From positions 1 to 12,017 of the forward strand of contig CAMCYB010000052.1 of assembly GCA_945883615.1 (NCBI GenBank): 12,017 bases of DNA, given 5' to 3'. Positions 1 through 7,880 of this stretch are shown in pieces; positions within the stretch are counted from its first letter, which is position 1, and every line of letters starts with the position of its first letter. The notes below the pieces were generated by a model. It saw only the letters and a program-made list of their open reading frames with translations, made no database searches and was not told where the DNA came from. The stretch comes from Bordetella parapertussis. Lineage in GTDB: Bacteria > Pseudomonadota > Gammaproteobacteria > Burkholderiales > Burkholderiaceae_B. The translations under genes and the position numbers were made by a program.

Positions 1-97
1 AGCCTACTTCTTTGCAAATCTGCTCAACGCTTTGGCTATTAGGGGGCATCATTTTACGAACGATGTTGTCTTTAAATTCAGTGCTGTAGGTTGGCAT
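1..97 (-). CDS. Transposase N-terminal fragment (HTH, IS3 OrfA-like), partial
   Basis: Reading the minus strand from an ATG at 97-95 gives 32 residues before the window ends: MPTYSTEFKDNIVRK, then MMPPNSQSVEQICKEVG. The pattern Y-S-x-E-F-K near the N-terminus followed by a Q-S-V-x-x-I-x-x-E-x-G helix is the start of the HTH_Tnp_1 type DNA-binding domain seen in IS3-family OrfA and related transposases. A ribosome binding site (GGAG) lies about 10 nt upstream of the ATG, near 108-111, which supports the start. The rest of the gene is beyond the left edge, so activity and exact family cannot be judged. Confidence 0.75.
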   Translation of the reverse strand, partial: MPTYSTEFKDNIVRKMMPPNSQSVEQICKEVG

Positions 98-166
98 AGC
101 AACTTCACTCCAACCGCCCCAAAAGATTAAGAAAAGAAATTAAAAGACCAGACAACTATTGTGACA
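1..166 (-). mobile_element. Insertion sequence end (IS3-family-like), runs off left edge
   Basis: The stretch holds the 5' part of a minus-strand transposase gene (97 down to 1) plus about 69 bp of leader. Downstream of it, symporter coding sequence starts abruptly, without its N-terminus, around 167-172. The element's tip is placed near 166 because the minus strand there begins TGTCACAATAG, a TG-starting end as is common in IS3-family elements, and because the symporter similarity resumes just after it. The exact boundary and the target duplication cannot be fixed without the other end, which lies outside the window. Family assignment rests only on the N-terminal residues of the transposase. 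Confidence 0.65.
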
Positions 167-1734
167 GAGGGGGTGGCTACGTTTTGCTTGCTTGTTTGTT
201 AGCACCCTACTTGCGTAAATTCGGTAAATTTACCGTACCGCAGTTTATTGGCGACCGTTTCTACTCTAAATCAGCTTCGACCTTAGCGGTTGTTTGCTTA
301 TTGGTCGCTTCAATAACTTACATTATTGGTCAAATGACCGGTGTGGGTATTGCATTCTCACGCTTTTTGGGTGTTTCAAGCTCAACCGGCATTTATGTGG
401 GTATGGCGATTGTGTTTGCCTACGCAGTGTTTGGTGGCATGAAAGGCATTACTTACACCCAAGTCGCACAATACATCGTTTTGATTATTGCTTACATCAT
501 TCCAGCCATTTTCATTTCGTTGTCGCTCACTGGCGTAGCCATTCCGCAGTTAGGTTTGGGTGCAAACTTGACGGGTACCGATAAGTCATTATTAGTGACT
601 TTGAACAGCGTCGTAACAGATCTAGGCTTTGGTGAGTACACAACATCAATACCAGGTAGCAAGCTCAATATGTTTTTGTACACCTTGTCATTGATGATTG
701 GTACAGCTGGTTTGCCACACGTAATTATGCGATTCTTTACCGTTAAAACAGTGGCTGACGCGCGTTCATCAGCCGGTTGGTCATTGGTATTTATCGCGTT
801 ACTTTACACAACAGCACCTGCTGTGGCAGCGATGGCGCGCATGAATCTTCACGCAACCATTACACCTACGGTCATGACCACAGGTGATGTGTTTGGTAAA
901 GACTCTGCGATCGCTTATGAAAACCGCCCTGATTGGTTCAAGCGTTGGGAAGTCACCGGTTTGTTAAAGTTCCAAGACAAAAATGGTGATGGTCGTATTC
1001 AGTACTACAACGACAAATCTAAAGACGCTGAATTTAATAAGAAAGCCACTGAAGCAGGCTGGAAAGGTAATGAGCTCTCTGTGAACCCCGACATTATCGT
1101 GTTGGCTAACCCAGAAATTGCACTATTACCCAACTGGGTCATTGCCTTGGTTGCTGCCGGTGGTCTAGCCGCTGCGTTGTCAACTGCTGCAGGCTTGCTG
1201 ATGGCGATTTCATCTGCGATTTCACATGACTTGGTCAAAAACGTTTTTGCACCTAACATCAGTGAAAAAGGTGAGTTGTTGACAGGTAAAGTTGCGATGG
1301 CGGCATCGATTGTGGTGGCTGGTTATCTGGGGCTTAACCCGCCTGGGTTCGCCGCGGGTACAGTGGCTTTGGCATTCGGTATTGCTGCCTCGACCCTGTT
1401 CCCTGCCATCATGATGGGCATCTTCTCTAAGAAGATGAATAAAGAAGGCGCCATGGCAGGTATGTTGGCTGGCTTGGTTGTCACCCTGTTCTACGTGTTT
1501 GCACACAAAGGTATCTTTTTCATTAAAGGTACTGAGTTTGTTAACTTGGTGGGTGGTACAAACGGCTTCTTTGGTATTACACCTGAAGCATTTGGTGCAG
1601 TCGGTGCAGCGGTTAACTTCATCATTGCCTTTGCAGTTGATAAAGTGACCAAAGAACCCCCAGAGCACATTCAGCAGATGGTTGAAAACGTTCGCGTACC
1701 CCGCGGTTCGGGTGTTGTGACGGGCGCACACTAA
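167..1734 (+). pseudogene. Sodium:solute symporter (VC_2705 / acetate-permease-like), 5'-truncated by an IS
   Basis: The frame encodes a multi-span transporter of the sodium:solute symporter superfamily. The match begins at G-G-Y-V-L-L-A, followed by APYLRKFGKFTVPQFIGDRF, which in the VC_2705 subfamily lies roughly 90-100 residues into the protein. The first membrane spans are therefore missing and replaced by IS sequence. The frame is open back to 100, but it has no ATG and no ribosome binding site; the first usable start is a TTG at 184 inside a membrane segment. The C-terminus (a hydrophilic tail containing RVPRGSG) looks complete. A loop near residues 250-300, counted from the TTG, carries an EF-hand-like DKNGDGRIQY. 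Family members take up small carboxylates such as acetate with sodium or protons. This copy is probably inactive, since early spans contribute to the substrate and ion site. The subfamily name is recognised from memory, not from a search. Confidence 0.85.
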
Positions 1735-1747
1735 GCTATTCATACCC

Positions 1748-1785
1748 GCTCAAAGTTTAAGATTTGTCTTTCCCTAACTTTGAGC
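1748..1785. repeat. Perfect 10-bp inverted repeat in symporter 3' region
   Basis: GCTCAAAGTT (1748-1757) is exactly complementary to AACTTTGAGC (1776-1785), with an 18-nt loop. No T-run follows, so it is not by itself an intrinsic terminator. Part of its left side, AGTTTAA (1754-1760), could pair instead with TTAAACT (1807-1813), just before the terminator at 1815, so two alternative RNA folds are possible. A role in 3'-end protection or in the leader of the next operon is conjecture. Confidence 0.6.
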
Positions 1786-1814
1786 TGAGCTGAACGACTT
1801 AATGTTTTAAACTG

Positions 1815-1847
1815 AACCCTGATAGCACATCGCTATCAGGGTTTTTT
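1815..1847 (+). terminator. Strong rho-independent terminator after the symporter
   Basis: A perfect 12-bp stem AACCCTGATAGC / GCTATCAGGGTT (1815-1826 and 1832-1843) closes a 5-nt loop and runs into six T residues (1842-1847). It would end the symporter transcript. It finishes only 5 nt before the GGAG ribosome binding site of the small membrane protein gene, leaving no room for a separate promoter between them. Confidence 0.93.
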
Positions 1848-1863
1848 CTTTGCGGAGTGCAGT

Positions 1864-2208
1864 ATGGTTTTTGATGTCAGCATGGCCATTACATGGTTGT
1901 TATTTATTGCCGTTTTCCCTATTTCTTTTTTTTGGTTTCGTCGCGCTTGGCGTATTTTTATTAAAAAAGATTACTCTGAGGTTGCGTTATCAAGAGGTGT
2001 TTCTCCCCCTCGGCCTGAACGCTTTGCCCTCTTTGCGGGCGCGACCAATTTAATTGGCGGCTTAATTATGGTTTATGTGGTTTTTGCAGTGGTGGTTTTA
2101 GCGTCGCCATACAGCACCTGGTCTGCTATTGCCGGCTCAACCATCTGGATGAAACTCATTTTTGATTTCATTTTGAGTCGCCACGCACGTTTAATTAGCA
2201 AACCTTAG
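1864..2208 (+). CDS. Small inner-membrane protein, three predicted spans, unknown function
   Basis: I do not recognise a named family. The 114-residue product has hydrophobic segments at about residues 7-25, 56-80 and 86-104, with basic stretches ([18 protein letters not shown]) after the first and third, consistent with a polytopic inner-membrane protein. A proline- and arginine-containing loop (VSPPRPERF, residues 46-54) separates spans 1 and 2. The ATG at 1864 has a good ribosome binding site, GGAG at 1853-1856, seven bases upstream. An overlapping frame starting at 1850 is weaker because it lacks that spacing and does not resemble a protein. The gene ends 13 nt before ppc on the same strand, so the two are probably cotranscribed. 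No functional link to PEPC is known to me. Confidence 0.8.
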   Translation: MVFDVSMAITWLLFIAVFPISFFWFRRAWRIFIKKDYSEVALSRGVSPPRPERFALFAGATNLIGGLIMVYVVFAVVVLASPYSTWSAIAGSTIWMKLIFDFILSRHARLISKP

Positions 2209-2221
2209 GAACATATCAATC

Positions 2222-5059
2222 ATGCCTAGCACCCACTCAGATCGTAATGAACAACCTCTCATTAACGACATACGCTTGCTAGGTAGGCTTTTAGGCGACG
2301 TCGTGCGCGAGCAAGATGGCAAAGCTGCGTTCGACTTAATTGAACGTATTCGTAAGCTTTCTGTGGCATTTAGGCGCGATAAAAACACCCTTGCCGACCG
2401 AACACTTAAGCAATTACTAAAAAAACTGTCTGCCGACCAAACGGTTAGTGTGATTCGTGCCTTTACTTACTTTAGTCACTTAGCTAATTTAGCTGAAGAC
2501 CGCCATCACATCAGACGTCGTCAATTTCATGAGCGTGCTGGTAACGTGCAAAATGGCAGTTTGGCACTTGCGCTTGAGCGCGTGCACGCGGCAGGCATTA
2601 AAACGCCTGCTATTTTGCGTCGCCTGCAAAAAAGCCATATCTCGCCTGTGCTGACGGCGCACCCAACCGAAGTTCAGCGCAAAAGCATTCTTGATGCCGA
2701 GCGCGCGATTGCGCAATTATTAACCCATCGTGATGACATCGCCAACCGCCCAACCGATCAAAAACAAAAAGTTGAATTGCAAATCAATGAACAAGCAATA
2801 AAAACTCGGGTTCTACAACTCTGGCAAACGCGCTTACTGCGCTTCACTAAACTAACGGTTGCTGATGAAATTGAAAACGCACTGAGTTATTACGAATCAA
2901 CCTTTCTGACTGAAATTCCAATTTTATATACACAGCTTGAAGACATGTTGGGCCGTCAAGATATCGCCTCTTTCTTAAAAATGGGCAACTGGATAGGGGG
3001 TGACCGCGACGGCAACCCCAACGTCAACGCTGAAACGTTGCGTTTTGCACTCAAAAAACAATCTGACGTTGCACTTCGCTTTTATTTAACGGCATTACAC
3101 CGTTTGGGTGGTGAGTTATCGATGTCAGCCATGCTGATGCCCGTTGATGGGGCGATGCAAGGTTTGGTTAATCGCTCACCCGATAACAATGCTCATCGCC
3201 AAGACGAACCTTACCGGCGCGCCCTAACAGGTATGTATGCCCGCTTAGCCGCCACACTGAGGGCGCTCACCGGTGGTGAGGCCGCACGCCATGCCATCGA
3301 GCCACAAGACCCCTACCTGTCGTCTGAAGCCCTTCTAGACGATTTAAAGATCATGCACCAATCTCTTATCCATAATCGTAGTGAATTGCTGGCACAGCAT
3401 CGTCTGGTCCCACTCATGAGAGCGGTTGACGTCTTTGGGTTTCATTTGGCAACGGTTGACTTACGACAAAGCTCTGATCAACACGAAAAAGTCATTGCAG
3501 AACTTCTCGCCGCAGCGGGGCTGTGTGCTGACTATAGTCAACTTAGTGAATCAGAGCGGGTCGTCTTACTCACAAATTGCTTAAACGATGTTCGCGCGCT
3601 CAGTGTTCCGCGAGCAAGCTATAGCGAACACACACAATCTGAATTAGGCGTGTTTGAAGCGGCCCGCCAAATGATTGAGAAATTTGGCCCCCCCGCCATA
3701 CGCCAATATATTGTGAGCCATACCGAAACGGTTAGTGACTTGCTTGAGGTGTATGTTTTACAAAAAGAAGTGGGCTTATTTCAAGGCACGCTCTCTCAAC
3801 CCAAACCATCACAATCAAAACAGCCCGCTCGGTGCCAATTGCTCGTTGTGCCCTTGTTTGAAACGATTGACGATTTAGCGCGGGCACCCGATATTATGGC
3901 TACTTTGTACGCCATACCTGGCATGGCGGCCATGGTGCAAAACAGTGGTGGCGAGCAAGAAATTATGCTGGGTTATTCAGACAGCAACAAAGATGGCGGT
4001 ATTTTTACCAGCAACTGGTCACTCTATCGCGCTGAAGTTGCTTTGGTTGATTTATTTAAAAGGCTTTCAAAGCCTCGCCCCATCACGCTGCGTTTATTTC
4101 ATGGCAGAGGCGGCACGGTGGGGCGAGGTGGCGGCCCCAGCTATTCAGCTATTTTGGCGCAACCACCCGGTACGGTTCAAGGTCAAATTCGCCTGACCGA
4201 GCAAGGTGAAACCATTGGTGCAAAATATGCCAACCCTGACATTGGTCGGCGCAACCTTGAAACCCTGGTTGCTGCGACGCTTGAGGCAACGCTTTTAGCC
4301 CCTAAAGATTCGGTACCACAAACATTTATTGATGCCGCCGAGTTGATTTCAGCTTACAGTCTTGACGCATACCGAGGCCTTGTATATGAAACCAAAGGCT
4401 TTGCACAGTTTTTCTTTGAGTCAACGCCGATTCGCGAAATTGCCAAACTGAATATCGGTTCTCGGCCGGCTGCCCGACCCAAAGCTGGTCAACCCAGTGA
4501 GCGCATTGAAGATTTGCGCGCCATACCTTGGGGCTTTAGTTGGGGGCAATGTCGCCTCAATTTACCCGGCTGGCTGGGTTTTGGGGCGGCCGTTGATCGG
4601 TTTGTTCATCACCACCCCACTTTAAGTGCCAGACAGGCTGAACAACTTTTAAAGCGCATTCATCAGCAATGGCCGTTTTTTGAAACATTGGTATCAAATA
4701 TTGATATGGTCATGGCCAAAAGTGATTTGGCATTGGCCTCGAGATATGCCGACTTAGTGACTAACAAACGCCTTAGCCAACAGATTTTGCAAAAAATTGA
4801 AGCACAATGGGACCAAACTCGCCGCGCTTTAACCCTGATTACCGGGCATAAACAACTGTTAGCCACCAACCCTGCGCTTGAAAGATCAATACGACATCGT
4901 TTTGCCTATATTGACCCGCTACATCACTTACAAGTAGAGTTGATACAGCGGTTTCGTCGCGATCAAAGCCAAGCTCAAACCGATACCGATGACAAAACCA
5001 AACGTGGCATTCATATTGCCATCAATGGCATTGCCTCGGGTTTGCGCAATACAGGCTAA
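2222..5059 (+). CDS. ppc: Phosphoenolpyruvate carboxylase
   Basis: This cytoplasmic enzyme carboxylates phosphoenolpyruvate with bicarbonate to oxaloacetate, the main anaplerotic entry to the TCA cycle. The 945-residue product carries the family landmarks in order. They are the catalytic histidine in [12 protein letters not shown] (H147, matching E. coli H138), [12 protein letters not shown] (from W257), VDLRQ with R415, the second signature [10 protein letters not shown] (from G584), the glycine-rich loop [12 protein letters not shown] (from H627) and the invariant C-terminus LRNTG. Nothing essential appears to be missing. It is somewhat longer than the 883-residue E. coli enzyme, in keeping with betaproteobacterial forms; part of the excess is a Q/S/P/K-rich linker before [15 protein letters not shown]. 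The ATG at 2222 follows an AGGA that overlaps the previous gene's stop. By family, control is mainly allosteric (aspartate inhibition, acetyl-CoA activation); no specific operator is visible. Confidence 0.97.
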   Translation: MPSTHSDRNEQPLINDIRLLGRLLGDVVREQDGKAAFDLIERIRKLSVAFRRDKNTLADRTLKQLLKKLSADQTVSVIRAFTYFSHLANLAEDRHHIRRRQFHERAGNVQNGSLALALERVHAAGIKTPAILRRLQKSHISPVLTAHPTEVQRKSILDAERAIAQLLTHRDDIANRPTDQKQKVELQINEQAIKTRVLQLWQTRLLRFTKLTVADEIENALSYYESTFLTEIPILYTQLEDMLGRQDIASFLKMGNWIGGDRDGNPNVNAETLRFALKKQSDVALRFYLTALHRLGGELSMSAMLMPVDGAMQGLVNRSPDNNAHRQDEPYRRALTGMYARLAATLRALTGGEAARHAIEPQDPYLSSEALLDDLKIMHQSLIHNRSELLAQHRLVPLMRAVDVFGFHLATVDLRQSSDQHEKVIAELLAAAGLCADYSQLSESERVVLLTNCLNDVRALSVPRASYSEHTQSELGVFEAARQMIEKFGPPAIRQYIVSHTETVSDLLEVYVLQKEVGLFQGTLSQPKPSQSKQPARCQLLVVPLFETIDDLARAPDIMATLYAIPGMAAMVQNSGGEQEIMLGYSDSNKDGGIFTSNWSLYRAEVALVDLFKRLSKPRPITLRLFHGRGGTVGRGGGPSYSAILAQPPGTVQGQIRLTEQGETIGAKYANPDIGRRNLETLVAATLEATLLAPKDSVPQTFIDAAELISAYSLDAYRGLVYETKGFAQFFFESTPIREIAKLNIGSRPAARPKAGQPSERIEDLRAIPWGFSWGQCRLNLPGWLGFGAAVDRFVHHHPTLSARQAEQLLKRIHQQWPFFETLVSNIDMVMAKSDLALASRYADLVTNKRLSQQILQKIEAQWDQTRRALTLITGHKQLLATNPALERSIRHRFAYIDPLHHLQVELIQRFRRDQSQAQTDTDDKTKRGIHIAINGIASGLRNTG

Positions 5060-6378
5060 GTCAACTCTTTATTTAACTGCTTATGTATACGCCTGACAAG
5101 TCGCCAGACTGCAAAAATAACGAAAGGTATAGAAAGGCCTGCTGCGACTTCAGGCTTGACGGGAAAGCCTGCCTCTTGGGCAGCTTTTGCCACATATAGA
5201 ACAAGACTCACCACATAATAGGAAATGGCGGCAATCGACAGGCCTTCAACTGTTTTTTGCATACGCAACTGCAATGCCTGACCGCGCGTTAATTTTTCTA
5301 AGAAAGCTGAATTTTGGTCTTCAGTTGCAATGTCAACGCGCGTTCGAAGCATTGAACTGGTTCGCGAAACGCGTTCGGCAAGTGACGTCAAACGCTCTGA
5401 AGTAGACGCCACCGTTGCAATAGCAGGTGACAAACGACGCAGCATAAACTCGCCGATGGTTTGCGTACCCACAACAGGCTTTTCACGTAATTCAGTGATA
5501 CGCTGGCTCACGATTGCATCATAGGCACGTGTTGCAGAAAACCGGTATAAATTTAGGGCGGTTGCTTGTTCAATACGCGCTGCCAGCGAAATCAATTCGT
5601 CTAATAGTTTTTGATCTGGCGTGTCTTTGTCTTCTAACAGCACAGTCATAGAAGCCAATTGCTTTTCAGCCGCTGTGAGCTCTGGGCTCAACGCTTTAGC
5701 CACAGGTAAACCTATTAAAGCCATCATACGGTAGGTTTCGACTTCAAGCACGCGTTGCACCACTCGACCGATGCGGGTTGCACTACTACCCATCGGGGCA
5801 AAAATTAAAAACCTTTCAAAACCTGAGTCGTCAATCAAAAAATCTGAAACCGCTAGCGAGTGACCATCTACACCAATCAATGAAGCAACAATTGGGTTAT
5901 TCCCCAACCATTGGCGTGCCGATTTCAAGGTCGATTGCGTATCGGTAAGCGGGTCTGGCAAAATTAAGACGCGGGCAGCGACAAAGGTGCGCCCAGGTAT
6001 AGCTGCCAACCAACCTGGGGGCAACATTTCAAGCCCGGCTTCAGGTCGCGAAATCGCTTCAAACGCCTGCTCAGCCGTAACGGTTTGATACACAACATAG
6101 CGGGTAAATTCAGTGTGCTTTTCCCATTTTAAAACCCCATTTGTAATAGGAATTTGTATAAACTGCTCAAGCAATTTGTCTGCTGACAGCCCCGCCATGT
6201 TGGGTAACTTTTGCAGATGTTGGCATGCTTGTTCACTGGTCACGCCATCATTAAACACCGCGACATAATGCACAATCGCGGGCAAACTCACTTCAGCGGT
6301 CGGGCGCGAGTGAACCTCGTTATGCAGCGTTAAACGCAATGCATCATCGGCAGGAATAAAAGGTGATTGTGTCAGCAT
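5056..6378 (-). CDS. DUF3422-family protein with C-terminal membrane anchor
   Basis: The 440-residue product matches what I remember of the DUF3422 family, whose N-terminus has a conserved [10 protein letters not shown] stretch (residues 18-27). Most of the protein is soluble and probably cytoplasmic, with a helical middle (about 210-380) rich in E, R, L and A that suggests coiled coil. Two hydrophobic helices lie near the end (about 380-397 and 411-426), followed by the basic tail RLVRRIHKQ. The biochemical role is unknown. The ATG (6378-6376) overlaps the stop of the upstream MscS-type gene by one base (TAATG), so translation is probably coupled and the products may act together in the membrane. 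The stop codon overlaps the ppc stop on the other strand, and I see no terminator there. Confidence 0.85.
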   Translation of the reverse strand: MLTQSPFIPADDALRLTLHNEVHSRPTAEVSLPAIVHYVAVFNDGVTSEQACQHLQKLPNMAGLSADKLLEQFIQIPITNGVLKWEKHTEFTRYVVYQTVTAEQAFEAISRPEAGLEMLPPGWLAAIPGRTFVAARVLILPDPLTDTQSTLKSARQWLGNNPIVASLIGVDGHSLAVSDFLIDDSGFERFLIFAPMGSSATRIGRVVQRVLEVETYRMMALIGLPVAKALSPELTAAEKQLASMTVLLEDKDTPDQKLLDELISLAARIEQATALNLYRFSATRAYDAIVSQRITELREKPVVGTQTIGEFMLRRLSPAIATVASTSERLTSLAERVSRTSSMLRTRVDIATEDQNSAFLEKLTRGQALQLRMQKTVEGLSIAAISYYVVSLVLYVAKAAQEAGFPVKPEVAAGLSIPFVIFAVWRLVRRIHKQLNKELT

Positions 6379-7541
6379 TATTTTTTGTCAGCTAATGTGG
6401 GTAAGTGGCTCTGATAACTTGCTTCAGGTAACGATTCAACATATAAAGATTGGCTTGGGAAGGCAAACCCAGCACCCGCGTTTTCAACAATTTTCTTGAT
6501 TTCGATGGCAAGGTTTTCTTTGCATGTTAACCACTCAACCGTTACTGTGGTGTGAGTAAAGGTGTTGATTATTAAATCTATTGAGCTGGGGCCAAACTTG
6601 TCAACTTTGACATATAAAGAGGCTTTAGGGGGTTGTACAAAATCAGGGGTCGTTACTAGGTATTGTTCAATTTGGTCTCGTATGCTTCGAAGTTGCTCAA
6701 GCGTTGTGCGGTATTCAAGATTGATGACCCAGTTAATTCGACGGTACGTCATTTTGCTAAAGTTTGTCACGGCATTGTCAGACAACCTTTGATTGGGCAC
6801 ATAAACAGGTGACGCATCAAAGCGACGCACCAGTGTTGAACGAAAACCGATTTTCTCAACCGTACCCTCAACAACACCTTCAGCTAAGATCCAGTCACCA
6901 TTGTGAAACCTTTTTTCAATCAGTATGCACAGGCCACCAATTAAGTTTTTAAATAAATCTTGCGCACCCAAGGCGATCGCCACACCAAATAGCCCCAAAC
7001 CAGCAATAATTGGGGCAACTTGAATGCCCCACATTTGCAAGATTGTTGCCGCACCCACCGCCACAATGGCCCAACGTGAGCCAGTAATAACCCATGCAAC
7101 CATTTCAACAGACAAGACTCTTTCAAGGCGCCTTAAAATCTGCTTCATGGGCCCAATACTGTTGTAGAGGCCCCAAAATATGACGTAAGCAATCAAAGTC
7201 TTGACTAAGTTATTGGCGAATTGGTCAAGCATACCCTCAAGCTCAATGGCATTTAAAGCAAAAAATATACCCAACACGACAAATAACAAGCGAAAGGGGC
7301 CTGCCAATACATCAACCAGCTGGTCGTCAAGAGTCGTTTTACTTTTTGAAACCCAACGACGCAGTACGCTCAGCACTAATTTGGTAAACAAACCCCTAAG
7401 CGTGTAGAAAACCAAAAAGATACCTGCGGCAAGCAAGACATGACCGATGGAATAACCCAACACACCCGTGTTCCAAACTTCTAAAAAAATATTCCAAAAT
7501 TCCATAAACTGAGAATTGACGTTTTGCACTGGGTTTTGCAT
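6378..7541 (-). CDS. MscS-family mechanosensitive ion channel
   Basis: Small-conductance mechanosensitive channels open under membrane tension to release solutes during hypo-osmotic shock; some paralogues have other gating roles. The 387-residue product has hydrophobic spans at about 30-50, 80-98, 110-128 and 148-168. The glycine/alanine-rich pore helix follows (about 174-205: PIIAGLGLFGVAIALGAQDL, then FKNLIGG), and then the beta domain (GVVEGTVEKIGFRSTLVRR; VYVPNQRLSDNAVTNFSK). The C-terminal alpha/beta domain ends with the usual FAFPSQSLYVE. Extra N-terminal spans make it larger than E. coli MscS (286 residues). I chose the ATG at 7541 because AGGAG lies about 8 nt upstream. A TTG at 7559 would add six residues but falls within the ribosome binding site region. 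It is first in a two-gene unit with the DUF3422 gene. Confidence 0.93.
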   Translation of the reverse strand: MQNPVQNVNSQFMEFWNIFLEVWNTGVLGYSIGHVLLAAGIFLVFYTLRGLFTKLVLSVLRRWVSKSKTTLDDQLVDVLAGPFRLLFVVLGIFFALNAIELEGMLDQFANNLVKTLIAYVIFWGLYNSIGPMKQILRRLERVLSVEMVAWVITGSRWAIVAVGAATILQMWGIQVAPIIAGLGLFGVAIALGAQDLFKNLIGGLCILIEKRFHNGDWILAEGVVEGTVEKIGFRSTLVRRFDASPVYVPNQRLSDNAVTNFSKMTYRRINWVINLEYRTTLEQLRSIRDQIEQYLVTTPDFVQPPKASLYVKVDKFGPSSIDLIINTFTHTTVTVEWLTCKENLAIEIKKIVENAGAGFAFPSQSLYVESLPEASYQSHLPTLADKK

Positions 7542-7880
7542 CGGTAAAGCTCCTTCCAAAATCGCCGTTCAAGAGGCATGACACGGTTTAAAAAACTTTC
7601 TAATTTTTTTTTAAAACTTAAGGTTTGTTCAATACAACTTAACAATTGGGTTCAGACCCTTTACTCTAGCGCATCATGCATCACGTTAAACGGCACATCT
7701 GTTGTATTTTAGTAAATTAAGTTTCAGATCATATTTTTAATTTGAAACATCATCACTTAAGTGCAACAACCGTTAAGATAAATGTAACAATTTACCTAAT
7801 ACATGCATGCCTGTACGGTTTAATGACCCAGTTAATCGTCATCAGAAAAATATACTTACATCAAAACGATTAGTACTCAA
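7542..7880. other. AT-rich divergent intergenic region
   Basis: This 339-bp region separates the minus-strand MscS-type gene from the plus-strand glycosyltransferase and must hold both promoters. It contains a nine-T run (7604-7612), a perfect 10-bp palindrome CACTTAAGTG (7754-7763) and a 7-bp inverted repeat TAATCGT / ACGATTA (7833-7839 and 7866-7872) close to the glycosyltransferase start. I see no convincing coding sequence, tRNA or small RNA gene. Confidence 0.7.
7609..7637 (-). promoter_or_regulatory. Candidate sigma-70 promoter for the MscS/DUF3422 unit
   Basis: On the minus strand TTGTAT (7637-7632) and TTAAAA (7614-7609) are separated by 17 bp and lie about 70 bp upstream of the start codon at 7541. 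The -10 box is a poor match to consensus, and the region is AT-rich enough to give chance hits, so this is only a candidate. Confidence 0.3.

Noticed and set aside
1222..1743. 173-residue minus-strand open frame opposite the symporter
   Set aside because: It is rich in C and H, has no hydrophobic or domain pattern, and mirrors a clearly coding plus strand.
906..6980. GCGATCGC octamers (near 906 and 6972), resembling HIP1 sites
   Set aside because: Two copies in 12 kb do not show the enrichment expected of a genome-wide motif.
7542..7559. TTG start at 7559 for the MscS gene
   Set aside because: The AGGAG ribosome binding site lies between this TTG and the ATG at 7541, so the ATG is the likelier start.
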